NCBI RefSeq assembly: GCF_030268225.1
Contig: NZ_BSQG01000001.1
Coordinates: 62,001 to 126,000, forward strand
Length of the DNA stretch: 64,000 nucleotides
From: Nocardiopsis ansamitocini
GTDB taxonomy: Bacteria > Actinomycetota > Actinomycetes > Streptosporangiales > Streptosporangiaceae
Reading direction: 5' to 3'
The translations under genes and the position numbers were made by a program. The notes beneath the pieces are model-generated. The model worked only from the letters and a program-made list of their open reading frames with translations. It ran no database searches and was not told the origin of the DNA. Below are positions 47,761 through 56,819 of this stretch, in pieces. The stretch's first letter is position 1; every line of letters begins with the position of its first letter.

Positions 47761-48333
47761 ATGTCCGACACCGCCGGGGTACTCCCCGACGCGTTGAAAA
47801 TCCTGGTCGCCGGTGGGTTCGGCGCCGGAAAGACCACGCTGGTGGCGGCCCTGAGCGAAGTGGAGTCCCTGCACACCGAGGAGCTCATCACCGCCGAGAG
47901 CATCGGCGTGGACGACCTTCTCGGGGTCGAGGCCAAGACCACCACCACCGTCGCCCTGGACTTCGGCCGCATCAGCCTGGACGAGCGCACCGTCATCTAC
48001 ATGTTCGGCACTCCCGGACAACGGCGGTTCTCGTTCATGTGGGAGGAACTAGCCGAGGGTGCGCTGGGCGCGATCGTGCTCGCCGACACCCGCCGGCTGG
48101 AGGACTGCTTCGAGACCATCGACTTCTTCGAACAGCGCCAGGTTCCGTTCATCGTCGCCGTGAACTGTTTCAACGGCGTGCGCTCGCACCTTCCGGGCGA
48201 CGTGCGCATCGCCTTGGACGTGGACTCCGGCGTCCCGGTGATGCTGTGCGACGCCCGCGAACGCGAATCCGTCAAACGCGTCATGATCGAACTGGTCTCG
48301 CACGTACTGGAACTCGAACTGTCGGGAGCATAG
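47761..48333 (+). CDS. cvnD: conservon small GTPase, CvnD
   Basis: A 190-residue GTPase. The P-loop is VAGGFGAGKTTLV (17-29), the switch area TTTTVALDFGRI, and the GTPGQRRF stretch (residues about 82-89) replaces the DTPG of classical GTPases. VNCF takes the place of the NKxD motif, as in conservon GTPases. It is the last gene of the unit, 17 bases after cvnC, with AGAAGGAGA upstream. It probably relays the membrane signal to a cytochrome or transcription partner. Confidence 0.93.
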   Translation: MSDTAGVLPDALKILVAGGFGAGKTTLVAALSEVESLHTEELITAESIGVDDLLGVEAKTTTTVALDFGRISLDERTVIYMFGTPGQRRFSFMWEELAEGALGAIVLADTRRLEDCFETIDFFEQRQVPFIVAVNCFNGVRSHLPGDVRIALDVDSGVPVMLCDARERESVKRVMIELVSHVLELELSGA

Positions 48334-48370
48334 ACGGTTCTGCTCCCGCTCACGGTTCCCGTCGACCGCA

Positions 48371-48426
48371 CCCGACGGGACCGTCGGGCGGTGGCGGGGG
48401 TGCCTCGGGGACGGCCGGGGCACCCC
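48371..48426. terminator. convergent terminator after the conservon
   Basis: Two hairpins lie in the gap between cvnD and the STAS gene: CCCGACGG/CCGTCGGG (48371-48388) and GGGGTGCC/GGCACCCC (48397-48426). Confidence 0.7.
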
Positions 48427-48436
48427 TGCGTCATGG

Positions 48437-48835
48437 CTACTGGTCCGTCCCGGTTACTCCGGTGACCGGACCTTCCTCGTAGCGCTGGCGCGAGGTGTGG
48501 GTGAGGGCGGCCTCCACGATCGGGTAGATCTCGAAGGTCCGCTCCAGGTGCAGTGCGTACAGGACCCGCTGGGCCGGACCGGAGGGCTCGGCCAGCACCA
48601 TGTGCCGCCCCTCCCCGGTCAGGATCCGATAGCACTCCATCAGGGCACGCACCCCGCTGAGGTCCATGAAGGCGACGGTGGAGAGATCGACCACCAGGCA
48701 CTGGCACCGGTCCCGGTCGGTGGCGTGCAGCAGACTCGCGCACAACTGCGCGGCGTTTGCGATGTCGATTTCTCCGCGCACGGAGAACACCACCGCCTCA
48801 CCGCACGGAAAGGACTCCCGGTTCTGTCCGGACAT
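48437..48835 (-). CDS. STAS anti-anti-sigma factor
   Basis: A 132-residue STAS protein. VFSVRGEIDIANAAQLCASLL is followed by CLVVDLSTVAFMDLSGVRAL, with the phosphorylatable Ser at residue 60. It would release a sigma factor by binding an RsbW-like kinase. No kinase or sigma gene is adjacent. The ATG at 48835 follows GGGAGG. Confidence 0.9.
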   Translation of the reverse strand: MSGQNRESFPCGEAVVFSVRGEIDIANAAQLCASLLHATDRDRCQCLVVDLSTVAFMDLSGVRALMECYRILTGEGRHMVLAEPSGPAQRVLYALHLERTFEIYPIVEAALTHTSRQRYEEGPVTGVTGTDQ

Positions 48836-48953
48836 GCCGCTACGCCTCCCTTGACAACGCTTCGGCAGTTCCCCCCGTATACACCGATGATATCGATCCG
48901 GGCAGCGCCCTCGGACGCGAACGCCCGAATCACTCGGCTTTGCCGCCGCGGCT

Positions 48954-50390
48954 TCACCGACCGTACGTCTCCAACAGACGCAACCAGACCTCGCTGACCG
49001 TGGGAAACGACGGTACGGCGTGCCATAGTCGCTCCAAAGGCACTTCCCCCACCACGGCAACGGTCGCGGCGTGGATGAGTTCGCCCACTCCGGGGCCGAC
49101 CAGAGTGGCTCCGACAACGACCTGACGGTCCTCGTCCACCACCATCTTGGCGCGCCCCCTGTACCCGGGATCGAACAACGTCGCCCCCGACACCGACCCC
49201 AGGTCGTACTCGACCGCGCGCACGCGCAGACCGGCCTCTCGTGCGGCGTGCTCCGTCAGACCCACCGCCGCGACCTCCGGTTCGGTGAAGATCACTTGGG
49301 GCACCGCGCGGTGGTCGGCCGTAGCCGCCCACCTGGTCCAGGGCCTGGGCTCGGCGGCCTCTCCCCGGGAACGGGCCGCAATGGTGTCACCCACCGCCCT
49401 GGCCTGGTACTTGCCCATGTGGGTGAGAGCGGCCCGACCGTTGACGTCGCCCACGGAGTACAGCCAGCCACCGGCCACTCCACGGACCCGGCAGTCGTCG
49501 TCGACGTCGGCGAGCGCCGCTGTGCCGAGGCCCAGCGCTTCCAGGCCGAGCCCGTCGGTGGCAGGACGCCGCCCGGTGGCCATCAGCAGTTCCGCAGCGG
49601 TCACGCTCTCCGAACGGCCGCCGGTGGTGAAACGGACGGTGCGTTCTCCGCCCGGGACACGCGACACCTCGACCGTTTCGGTCTCCATGCGTAGGTCCAC
49701 ACCCGCCTCACGCAGTGCGGCGGCCACCAGTTCGCCGGCGAACGGCTCGTTGCCGGCGAGAAGCCGCGGCCCGCGCACCAGTTGGTGCACCCGCGCGCCA
49801 AGGGAGCGCCAGGCCCAGGCGAGTTCGCAGGCGACGACGCCGCCCCCCACCACGACGAGGCTGTCTGGCACCGACTCCGCCGCCGTAGCCTCCCGGTTGG
49901 TCCAGGGCTGCGCCTGGGCCAACCCTGGGATCGGGGGCAGGACCGGCACGGACCCCGTGCACACTGCGACGGCCAGGCGTGCGGTGAGCGTCACGGTCGC
50001 GCCGTCGGGGCCGGTGGCCTCCACGATGCGCGGCGCGGTGATGCGTCCCCGTCCACGCACCAGGGTCACCCCCGCCCCCTTCAACCAGTCGGCCTGTCCG
50101 GAGTCGTCGAAGCCGGCGACCATCTCGTCGCGGCGCCGCAGGACGGCACGGGCGTCGATGACGCCGGTGACCGCCTGGGCGCTGCCCTGCACCGCCTTGG
50201 CCTGGCCCAGGGCTGCGGCCGGGCGCAACAGCGTCTTGCTGGGGATGCACGCCCAGTAGGAGCACTCCCCGCCCACGAGCCCGGCCTCGACCAGGGCCAC
50301 CGACAGTCCTCCCGCGACCGCGCGGTCGGCCACGTTCTCCCCTGTGGGGCCGCCTCCGATGACCACCAGGTCGAATTCGTGCTCTGCCAT
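48954..50390 (-). CDS. pyridine nucleotide-disulfide oxidoreductase
   Basis: A 478-residue flavoprotein of the dihydrolipoamide dehydrogenase/mercuric reductase group. FAD binding is at VVIGGGPTGENVAD (9-22), with redox Cys43 and Cys48 (GGECSYWACIPSKT), NAD binding at VVVGGGVVACELAW and a second FAD motif near GWLYSVGDVNGRAALTHM. The dimerisation domain ends with the SFPTVSEVWL region, and the His usual for the HP motif is replaced. That speaks against a classical Lpd. The ATG at 50390 fits MAEHEFDLVVIGGG. Confidence 0.9.
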   Translation of the reverse strand: MAEHEFDLVVIGGGPTGENVADRAVAGGLSVALVEAGLVGGECSYWACIPSKTLLRPAAALGQAKAVQGSAQAVTGVIDARAVLRRRDEMVAGFDDSGQADWLKGAGVTLVRGRGRITAPRIVEATGPDGATVTLTARLAVAVCTGSVPVLPPIPGLAQAQPWTNREATAAESVPDSLVVVGGGVVACELAWAWRSLGARVHQLVRGPRLLAGNEPFAGELVAAALREAGVDLRMETETVEVSRVPGGERTVRFTTGGRSESVTAAELLMATGRRPATDGLGLEALGLGTAALADVDDDCRVRGVAGGWLYSVGDVNGRAALTHMGKYQARAVGDTIAARSRGEAAEPRPWTRWAATADHRAVPQVIFTEPEVAAVGLTEHAAREAGLRVRAVEYDLGSVSGATLFDPGYRGRAKMVVDEDRQVVVGATLVGPGVGELIHAATVAVVGEVPLERLWHAVPSFPTVSEVWLRLLETYGR

Positions 50391-50481
50391 CGCCCAACGC
50401 CTCGCTCTCCTCGTGGACACCGCGTCCGTGCCAGACCCTATGCCCGGGGGTGCGGCGGATACGCGGACGACACAGGCTGTT

Positions 50482-51648
50482 TCACAACCAGCCGCGGCGC
50501 TTGAAGAGCGTGTAGAGGACGACGCTGACGCCCACCATCAGTGCCACGGCCATCGGGTAGCCCAATTTCCAGTGCAGCTCGGGCATCGCGTCGAAGTTCA
50601 TTCCGTAGACGCCGCCGACCACCGTCGGGGCGAATAATATTGCGGCCCATGACGAGATCTTCTTGACCTCCTCGCTCTGCGCATAGCTGGCCTCGGTGAG
50701 GTGCTTCATCTCCTCGTTCTGGGCCTGGCTGACCAGGGTGGCGTTGACGGTGAGGATCGAACCGAGCATCTGGCGAAACCCGTCCACCCGCTCGGCGACG
50801 ATGGTGGCGTGGTCGGCGACGTCGCGCAGGTAGCGCTGTAGTTCTTCGCTGGTGCCGTACTTGTCGAAGCCGGCGACCAGGCCGTCCAGGATGTCCAGTA
50901 ACGGCCGCGCCGCCCGTTGGAACTCGATGACCTCGCGGGAGAGCTCGTAGATACGCCGCGACACCTTGGGGTCGCCGTTGAAGACCTGGGTCTCGATCTC
51001 GTCGATGTCGTTCTGCAGGCCCGCGATGACAGGCGCGTAGCCGTCCACCACCGCGTCGAGGATCGCGTAGACCACGGCCTCGGGCCCCATGCTCAACAGC
51101 TCGGGGTCGCCCTCCAGACGACGGCGAACGATCGCAAGGTCGGGGGCCTGGCTATGGCGCACCGTCAACACGAAGTCCTGGCCGGTGAACAGGTGGATCT
51201 CGCCGAAGCGCACCTCCTCGACGTCGTCGAGGTAACGGGCGGCGCGCAGGACCACGAACAGCGTGTCGCCGTAACGTTCCAGCTTGGGCCGCTGGTGGGC
51301 GACGATGGCGTCCTCCACCGCGAGCTCGTGCAGCCCGAACTCATCGGCCGCGGCCAGCAGTTGGGTTTCGGAAGGCTGGTACAGCCCGATCCAGGCCATC
51401 GTCGAGCCTGGCCGTCCCGGCCCCGGGCGACGGGGCAGCCCCGGACCCGGCTGGGTGGGCTGGCGGTGCCCGTCCACATAGACGGCCGCGTCGATGACGC
51501 TCTTCTCGACGGGCTGCGGGGGCTGCTCTTCGTCCTCGGCCCTCGGGTCCATGGAGTATTCGGGCGCGTCGGCCTTCGACCGACGTTTGGCAGTGGCCAC
51601 GGTGGGACGCAGGCTGGGCAGCCAGGAACGCATGCGCCGTTGCGACAT
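50482..51648 (-). CDS. corA: CorA-type magnesium transporter (long form)
   Basis: A 388-residue CorA. It has a cytoplasmic alpha/beta funnel domain, a long stalk helix and two C-terminal membrane helices with the YGMN motif (VVGGVYGMNFDAMPE) and the basic ending KRRGWL. It works as a pentamer for Mg, Co or Ni uptake. A second, shorter CorA is at 57905-58837. Confidence 0.92.
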   Translation of the reverse strand: MSQRRMRSWLPSLRPTVATAKRRSKADAPEYSMDPRAEDEEQPPQPVEKSVIDAAVYVDGHRQPTQPGPGLPRRPGPGRPGSTMAWIGLYQPSETQLLAAADEFGLHELAVEDAIVAHQRPKLERYGDTLFVVLRAARYLDDVEEVRFGEIHLFTGQDFVLTVRHSQAPDLAIVRRRLEGDPELLSMGPEAVVYAILDAVVDGYAPVIAGLQNDIDEIETQVFNGDPKVSRRIYELSREVIEFQRAARPLLDILDGLVAGFDKYGTSEELQRYLRDVADHATIVAERVDGFRQMLGSILTVNATLVSQAQNEEMKHLTEASYAQSEEVKKISSWAAILFAPTVVGGVYGMNFDAMPELHWKLGYPMAVALMVGVSVVLYTLFKRRGWL

Positions 51649-51928
51649 CAGGTGACTCCCAAGACAGGTTGATCCGGTGCGACCGCCGGCAGCAAAAGCG
51701 TGCGAGCCCAGATGTGGCGGCGGGGACCGAGGGACGGACCGGTCGGGCGCGGCGGGACCGGAGGGGGTCGGACCGCTAATCCGTACTCGGAGGTTGGCCC
51801 ATGATCGGCCTCACCTCCAGCGTGGTCCGTGGCCTGGGGATTACCAGCCTACCGCCCGGAGAGGCGTTTGGACTCCCCCGCAGGCGGTAGTGGCACCGCA
51901 CTGTCGCCACCTGAAGGGATCCGTACAG

Positions 51929-52240
51929 ATGGGTATCGCCGGGAGTCTGCTGTTCATTGCCCTGGGCGCGATTCTGGCGTTCGCGATCGAGATCGAGAGC
52001 GCCGGAGTGCTCAACATCAACACCATCGGATGGATCCTGATGCTCGTGGGCCTCATCGGCCTTGGGCTGCAGTTCATCACCTGGCGGCCGCGCAGGGCCA
52101 CCGTCGTGGCCGACGGCCCCACCGACGGCCCCACCGGGGCTGCCGGGCGCGGTCCGCACCTGCGCGACGCCCGTGACGTCGGCCCCGTCGAGGACGACGG
52201 CCGCGGCCCGCACCTGCGCGATGCCGGACCCACGCCGTAA
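51929..52240 (+). CDS. DUF6458-like small membrane protein
   Basis: A 103-residue protein with two helices (GIAGSLLFIALGAILAFAIE; NTIGWILMLVGLIGLGLQF). The motif MGI, then FI-GAILAFA and INTIGWILM, fits the DUF6458 family. The cytoplasmic tail repeats GRGPHLRDA twice. Function unknown. CTGAAGGGAT precedes the ATG. Confidence 0.8.
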   Translation: MGIAGSLLFIALGAILAFAIEIESAGVLNINTIGWILMLVGLIGLGLQFITWRPRRATVVADGPTDGPTGAAGRGPHLRDARDVGPVEDDGRGPHLRDAGPTP

Positions 52241-52257
52241 CGGCGGACCTGACGACT

Positions 52258-52299
52258 GAGCGGGGCGGGCGCGGCCAGACGGCCGTGCCCGCCCCGCTC
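52258..52299. terminator. convergent terminator
   Basis: 13-base perfect arms (52258-52270 and 52287-52299) with an inner GGCC/GGCC hairpin, between the DUF6458 gene and the oppositely oriented Vps62-like gene. Confidence 0.8.
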
Positions 52300-52309
52300 G
52301 ACGGATCTC

Positions 52310-54112
52310 TCAGCGGCGCAGCAGGTCGCGGACGTTGACGAACAGCAGCGACACCACGACCAGCGCCAGGGGAACCAGAAGCGTGATCTGCCAACTGGCG
52401 ATGAATGCGGCGATGATCGCGCCGACCACTCCGATCACGACGACGAAGATCGCGAGCCCGGTCAGGAACGACATGAGCTTGCGCCGCGCGAAGGCGTCGA
52501 AGGTCGCGAACAGCAGGACGGTCCCGGCCAGTGCCATCAGCATGGTCGCACCGTTGAGCGCCACGATCGTCACGCACAACGCGACGATCAGCAGCGGTGT
52601 GCTCAGCGCAGCCCAGACGTGCAGGAAGCGCGTCGGGCGCTGTTCCCCCGAGGCGTAGGGAAGGTGGGGTGAGTGGAGGTGCTCCTGGGGGGCGTGGGCC
52701 AGGGGCGCACCGCTCTCCAGTTCTGCGCGGTGCACGTCGCGTTCGTCGGCGAGCGTGGAGCGCTCCCGGTAGCGAGCGGCCAGCGCCTCTTCGGCGTCGG
52801 AGATCTTGGAGCGGTACTCCTTGGCCAGGGGCTCGGCGTGCGCGTGCCGGTTCAGCGAGATCTCGGCCGAGGACAGCCTGCGCAGGGCGTCGCGGTCGCG
52901 CACGATGTCGGCGTCGGCCTCGCTGATCCGCTCGTCCAGCTCGCCGATGTGGGCGACCAGTTGGGCGCGGGCAGCATCGGGGGTCGGTGCGACCTTTTGC
53001 AGGCCGACCCACCACAGGGGGTCGGCCCAGGAGCGCCGGATCGTGCCCTCCCGCTCATAGCGGGGGCCGCTGGGTGCGCGCTCACCGTCGAACCAATCGC
53101 GGGTGTCGCGCCCCCACAGGCCGCGGAAGCCCCGGACCCAAGGGGTTTCGTCGTCGATGACGACCGCGTCCCACTCCCGGTCTCCGCCGGGCCCCACGCG
53201 GGTGCCGTCACCGCGCGCGTAGTCGACGAAGGGCACGCCGATGCCGTGCCGGACGATGGGGCTGGTGGCCGGGAGGAAGCGCGTGGTCAGGCGGCGCCAG
53301 GCACGCACGAGTCCGCGCAGGGCGGCGGGATCCACCTGGATCAGGTAGTCGCCGGGCAGCATCTGGTGGGAGTGGGAGCCGGCGCCGACGAAGACCACCG
53401 GGTGGTCACCGTCTCGGTGGAGTTCGGGATCGTCCCAGCTGCGTCGCAGGTCGTCGCCGAGGTACTCGTGGGAGGAGGCCCCGACCCAGGCGGGACGGTA
53501 CCCCCCTTCGGGGGTCTCCACCAGGTAGACGGTGACCTTCTCCCAGTCGGCCTCGTGGTCGTTGACGCCCCCGTAGATCGACCGCCAGTCGTTCATGGCG
53601 TAGAAGAACCAGTACTGCAGCGCGATGTAGCCGCCTTCGCGCACCACTCGGCCGTAGTAGGTGGCGCCGCCGGTGTCGAGGCGGTCGCGGTAGCGGGTGG
53701 CGGCCGCAGCCGCCAGTCCGCCTGGGACGGCACCGCGGATCAACAGTGAGAACTTCATGAGGACGTCGAGGACCCGTCCGAAGACGCCGACCGCCGCCAA
53801 CCGCCCGCTCTTGGGGATGACCGGGTGGGAGACCCGTCGGAACCGGCGCGCCTCGGCACGCAGCGACGACTCCTGGACGAACCGCAGGTGCTGGTGCTGG
53901 CCGGGCCACTCGGCGTCGGCGCCGGCCAGACGCTCGGCGGTCAGCTCCCCCGCCGGCACGACCTCGCGTTCCTTGCCCCCGGGCAGGTCCAGCCAGAGAC
54001 TGCAGCACTGTAGATAGCTCTCGATGTCACTGGGGAAGAAGAGCTCGCCCTTGGTGTACATCAGCACCGGCTCGAACGCCCGGAGCAGTTCCAGATCAGT
54101 TTTAGCGCCCAT
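52310..54112 (-). CDS. Vps62-like membrane protein
   Basis: A 600-residue protein. The central part is like the Vps62/DUF946 family (YIALQYWFFYAMNDWRSIYG; VNDHEADWEKVTVYLV; HPVVFVGAGSHSHQM; a later WVGAS-HEYL). A coiled stretch (residues about 390-480) follows, then four C-terminal membrane helices. In this family the region around HE-DWE and G-HSH looks like a metal or hydrolase site, but no activity is known to me. The ATG at 54112 is chosen; a TTG at 54139 is also open. Confidence 0.65.
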   Translation of the reverse strand: MGAKTDLELLRAFEPVLMYTKGELFFPSDIESYLQCCSLWLDLPGGKEREVVPAGELTAERLAGADAEWPGQHQHLRFVQESSLRAEARRFRRVSHPVIPKSGRLAAVGVFGRVLDVLMKFSLLIRGAVPGGLAAAAATRYRDRLDTGGATYYGRVVREGGYIALQYWFFYAMNDWRSIYGGVNDHEADWEKVTVYLVETPEGGYRPAWVGASSHEYLGDDLRRSWDDPELHRDGDHPVVFVGAGSHSHQMLPGDYLIQVDPAALRGLVRAWRRLTTRFLPATSPIVRHGIGVPFVDYARGDGTRVGPGGDREWDAVVIDDETPWVRGFRGLWGRDTRDWFDGERAPSGPRYEREGTIRRSWADPLWWVGLQKVAPTPDAARAQLVAHIGELDERISEADADIVRDRDALRRLSSAEISLNRHAHAEPLAKEYRSKISDAEEALAARYRERSTLADERDVHRAELESGAPLAHAPQEHLHSPHLPYASGEQRPTRFLHVWAALSTPLLIVALCVTIVALNGATMLMALAGTVLLFATFDAFARRKLMSFLTGLAIFVVVIGVVGAIIAAFIASWQITLLVPLALVVVSLLFVNVRDLLRR

Positions 54113-54478
54113 GATTGGGCCTGACATTAATGGATTCAACGGACGTTCTCTGCCTCACTAGGGACGGTTTCGGCTGCGTGGGTCACCATCGTGGCAGGTC
54201 GGTCATTACCGTCGTGCCAGGCGATCGGACCACCGCTTCGCTCGCGCCACTTGACGGGTGGTGCGTCGCACCGGCCGCACCAGCGGGTCTGCACCTTGGC
54301 GTGGTCGTCCGCCGCTGCGATCCGGCTCGTGCAAATCGGGCCGAAACGGCCTGGTTCGAGCGGCGCGCCACCATGTGGTGCGGGTTCGCGAGGACGGCCG
54401 TTGAACGCCGAAAAGACACTGGTGATCGTATTGGCGCGCTCGCGGTGTTGTGATCATCACAGCGGCCCGCGAAGGCTC
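54113..54478. other. intergenic region
   Basis: 366 bases. A plus-strand frame of 112 codons at 54115-54453 has no ribosome site and atypical composition, so I do not call it. The promoter of the Vps62-like gene must lie near 54120-54160. Confidence 0.35.
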
Positions 54479-55480
54479 TCACACAGCGGTGGGCTCGGGG
54501 AGGCGGCGTGCGTCGGCGCCGACGGGAGGCATCCATTCGGGCCGTTCGATGTCGGGGAGCGTGGGCGAGGACGGTTCGGGGGCCGGCGGCGCAGGCGGAG
54601 GTGCAGCGCTGTCGTGGCGGGTGGATCCCAACCCCGCGACGACCACCAGGGCCATTCCGACCAGTTGCACCGGCGTCGGGCTCTGCGCGATGACCATGAC
54701 CCCCATGAGAAGGCTGACTGCGGGGTCCAGGCTGACGAACGTGCTGTAGGCGGTACGGCTCATCCGTTGCAGTGCCACCATCTCCAGCAGGAACGGCACC
54801 AGGGGGAACAGCAACGCGATGCCGAGGGTGAACAGCAGGACCCGCCAGTCGGGGGCTGCGATGACGCCCGGGGCGCCCAGTGGGGCGGTGACCGTGGCCG
54901 CAACCGTCATGGACAGTGCCAGTCCGTGCACCGCGCCGAAGCTGGAACCGACCCGCTGGGCGAGCACGACGTAGAGGGCCACGCACACTGCTCCGGCCAG
55001 GGCCAGGCCCACTCCCGCAAGATTGACCTCCGCCGCCCACGGGCTGGTCAGACAGACCACACCGGCTACTGCCGCCAGGATCCACCCCAGTTCGCGACGA
55101 CGCCGCATGGCCAGCACCGCAACCGCCAGCGGTCCGAGAAACTCGATCGCGGTCGCGGTGCCCAGGTCGATCCGGGCCGTGGCCTCGGAGTAGAAGGCCA
55201 TCATCCCCGCGCTGACCGTGCCCAGCATCACGACCGCCGCCAACTCTTTTCGCTGCGCTTCGCGCACGGCTCGCAACAGAGAGCGACCGCCGAGCGCAAG
55301 CAGGATGAGTGCCGCCCAGAGCAGGCGCAACCAGGTGACGGCGCCGGGGGTGGCCAGCTCGAACAGGCGCACGGCAAACGCACTGCCGGTGTGCAGCACC
55401 ACCATGCCGACCAGCAGGAGGACGGGGGCGGGCACCTGGATCCGGGCACGCCGAAGCAGGGAGTGGGAAGAGATGATCAC
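54479..55480 (-). CDS. EamA/DMT family exporter (RhtA-like)
   Basis: A 333-residue membrane protein of ten predicted helices in two EamA repeats, with a Pro-rich C-terminal tail. ATPGAVTWLRLLWAALIL and AYSTFVSLDPAVSLLMGVMV fit threonine/homoserine-type exporters. It is divergent from a LysR gene with a 72-base shared promoter region, the usual layout of an exporter controlled by its LysR. Confidence 0.9.
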   Translation of the reverse strand: MIISSHSLLRRARIQVPAPVLLLVGMVVLHTGSAFAVRLFELATPGAVTWLRLLWAALILLALGGRSLLRAVREAQRKELAAVVMLGTVSAGMMAFYSEATARIDLGTATAIEFLGPLAVAVLAMRRRRELGWILAAVAGVVCLTSPWAAEVNLAGVGLALAGAVCVALYVVLAQRVGSSFGAVHGLALSMTVAATVTAPLGAPGVIAAPDWRVLLFTLGIALLFPLVPFLLEMVALQRMSRTAYSTFVSLDPAVSLLMGVMVIAQSPTPVQLVGMALVVVAGLGSTRHDSAAPPPAPPAPEPSSPTLPDIERPEWMPPVGADARRLPEPTAV

Positions 55481-55538
55481 CCGACCAATTTGCTGCCGAC
55501 CATCCGTTGCTGTCCAGGCACCAATAGCGAATGGACCG

Positions 55539-55544
55539 TATAGT
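55539..55544 (+). promoter_or_regulatory. -10 element of the LysR gene
   Basis: TATAGT 8 bases before the ATG suggests a transcript with almost no leader. It lies in the short region shared with the divergent exporter gene. Confidence 0.5.
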
Positions 55545-55552
55545 TTTAGTCA

Positions 55553-56494
55553 ATGGATTTGACGCGGTTGAGGCTCCTGGTGGAATTGGAGCGGTTGGGC
55601 ACGATGGGCGCCGTCTCGGAGGTCACCGGGATGGGCACCTCCGCGATTTCCAAGCACCTCGCGGTGCTCGAGAAGGAAGCCGGAGTCGTCCTGCTCACCC
55701 CCGACGGACGCAGGGTCCGTCTCACCCCGGCCGGACATCGGTTGGCCGAGCATGCGGTCGACATCCTCGCCCGGGTGGAGGCGGCAAAGGCGGAGATGAC
55801 AGGTGAGGGCGACCCCGTCGGCCGTGTGGACCTCGTGACGTTCATCAGCATGGCCGTACCGGTCGTGTTGCCCGCGTTGGAGCGGTTGCGCCTGGATCAC
55901 CCCGGGATCGACGTGCGCCTTATCGAGCACGAACCCGACCAGGCACTGGAGCTGCTGCACAACGGTGACGCCGACCTCGGGTTGATCTACGAGTACAGCC
56001 TGGTCCCCCGCCGGATGCCCGAAACCCTGGCGCTGCACCGCATCGGCTCCGAGCCGCTGCTGCTGGCCCAGTCCGCGCGGTCCGCCGGCGGCGGACGCCG
56101 CACCATGACCAGGGAGCGGCTGAGCGAGTTGTCGGGGGCCTCCTGGATCGCCAACTCCCGGGGCAGCGACGAGGACGAGCTGGTGCAACGCATGTGCGGC
56201 GCAGCCGGTTTCCGCCCGCGTATCCGGCACCGCATCGACAACCTGGAAGCGGTCAACGCCGTGGTCGCCGCGGGGTGGGGCGTGGGTGTGATGCCCAAGC
56301 TGGCCGCACCCCGGCGTCGCGGGATCGCACTCACCCCTCTGGGCGGGCTGGGCGGTGTGCGGCGCATCTACCTGGTCGCGCGCACCGGCAGCTGGGCCTG
56401 GCGACCGATCCGCACGGTGGCGCACTACCTGCGCAGCACGGCTCGCGAGATCCTGGACGATGTCGACGAGGTCGAACCCCCCGAACAGGTCTGA
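55553..56494 (+). CDS. LysR family regulator of the exporter
   Basis: A 313-residue regulator. The N-terminal helix-turn-helix is LRLLVELERLGTMGAVSEVTGMGTSAISKHLAVLEKEAG; the effector domain follows from about residue 90 (GRVDLVTFISMAVPVVLPALERLRLDHPGIDVRLIEHEP). It probably regulates the divergent EamA exporter in response to its substrate. Confidence 0.9.
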   Translation: MDLTRLRLLVELERLGTMGAVSEVTGMGTSAISKHLAVLEKEAGVVLLTPDGRRVRLTPAGHRLAEHAVDILARVEAAKAEMTGEGDPVGRVDLVTFISMAVPVVLPALERLRLDHPGIDVRLIEHEPDQALELLHNGDADLGLIYEYSLVPRRMPETLALHRIGSEPLLLAQSARSAGGGRRTMTRERLSELSGASWIANSRGSDEDELVQRMCGAAGFRPRIRHRIDNLEAVNAVVAAGWGVGVMPKLAAPRRRGIALTPLGGLGGVRRIYLVARTGSWAWRPIRTVAHYLRSTAREILDDVDEVEPPEQV

Positions 56495-56676
56495 GCGGCG
56501 ACTGCAGACGTGTTCGGGGCAGCCGCCGATGCCTTCCGCGGCGCAGGTCGGCCCGTGCCGCTGCCACCGGTTCGAGGAGCAGGGGCTCGGAACACGCCCA
56601 CACGTTCGGCTCTACGGAGCATCATCACACCGGCACGTTTTGCGGTCGGCTGGGCGCCGGTGGGACGGGAACCGGC

Positions 56677-56760
56677 GAGTGTCCCCAAAAAACGCAGTAC
56701 GCCGTCGTTGAAGGCGGCGGGCTGCTCGATATTGGTCGCGTGCCCCGCCCTGCCGATCAC
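56677..56760 (-). pseudogene. alpha/beta-hydrolase tail remnant
   Basis: In one minus-strand frame the stretch VIGRAGHATNIEQPAAFNDG and VLRFLGTL matches the C-terminus of alpha/beta hydrolases of the 3-oxoadipate enol-lactonase type, where the His of GHATNIEQP is catalytic. The rest of the gene is absent. It lies directly downstream of the minus-strand LysR gene end, in the 325-base gap between the two LysR genes. Confidence 0.5.
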
Positions 56761-56819
56761 GGCCGCTGATCCCCGGCGGGGTGACGGCTGCTGTATTGCC
56801 ACTACGGCACGGCACACCG

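Noticed and set aside
54115-54453. Plus-strand 112-codon frame
   Set aside because: No ribosome site and codon use unlike neighbouring genes.
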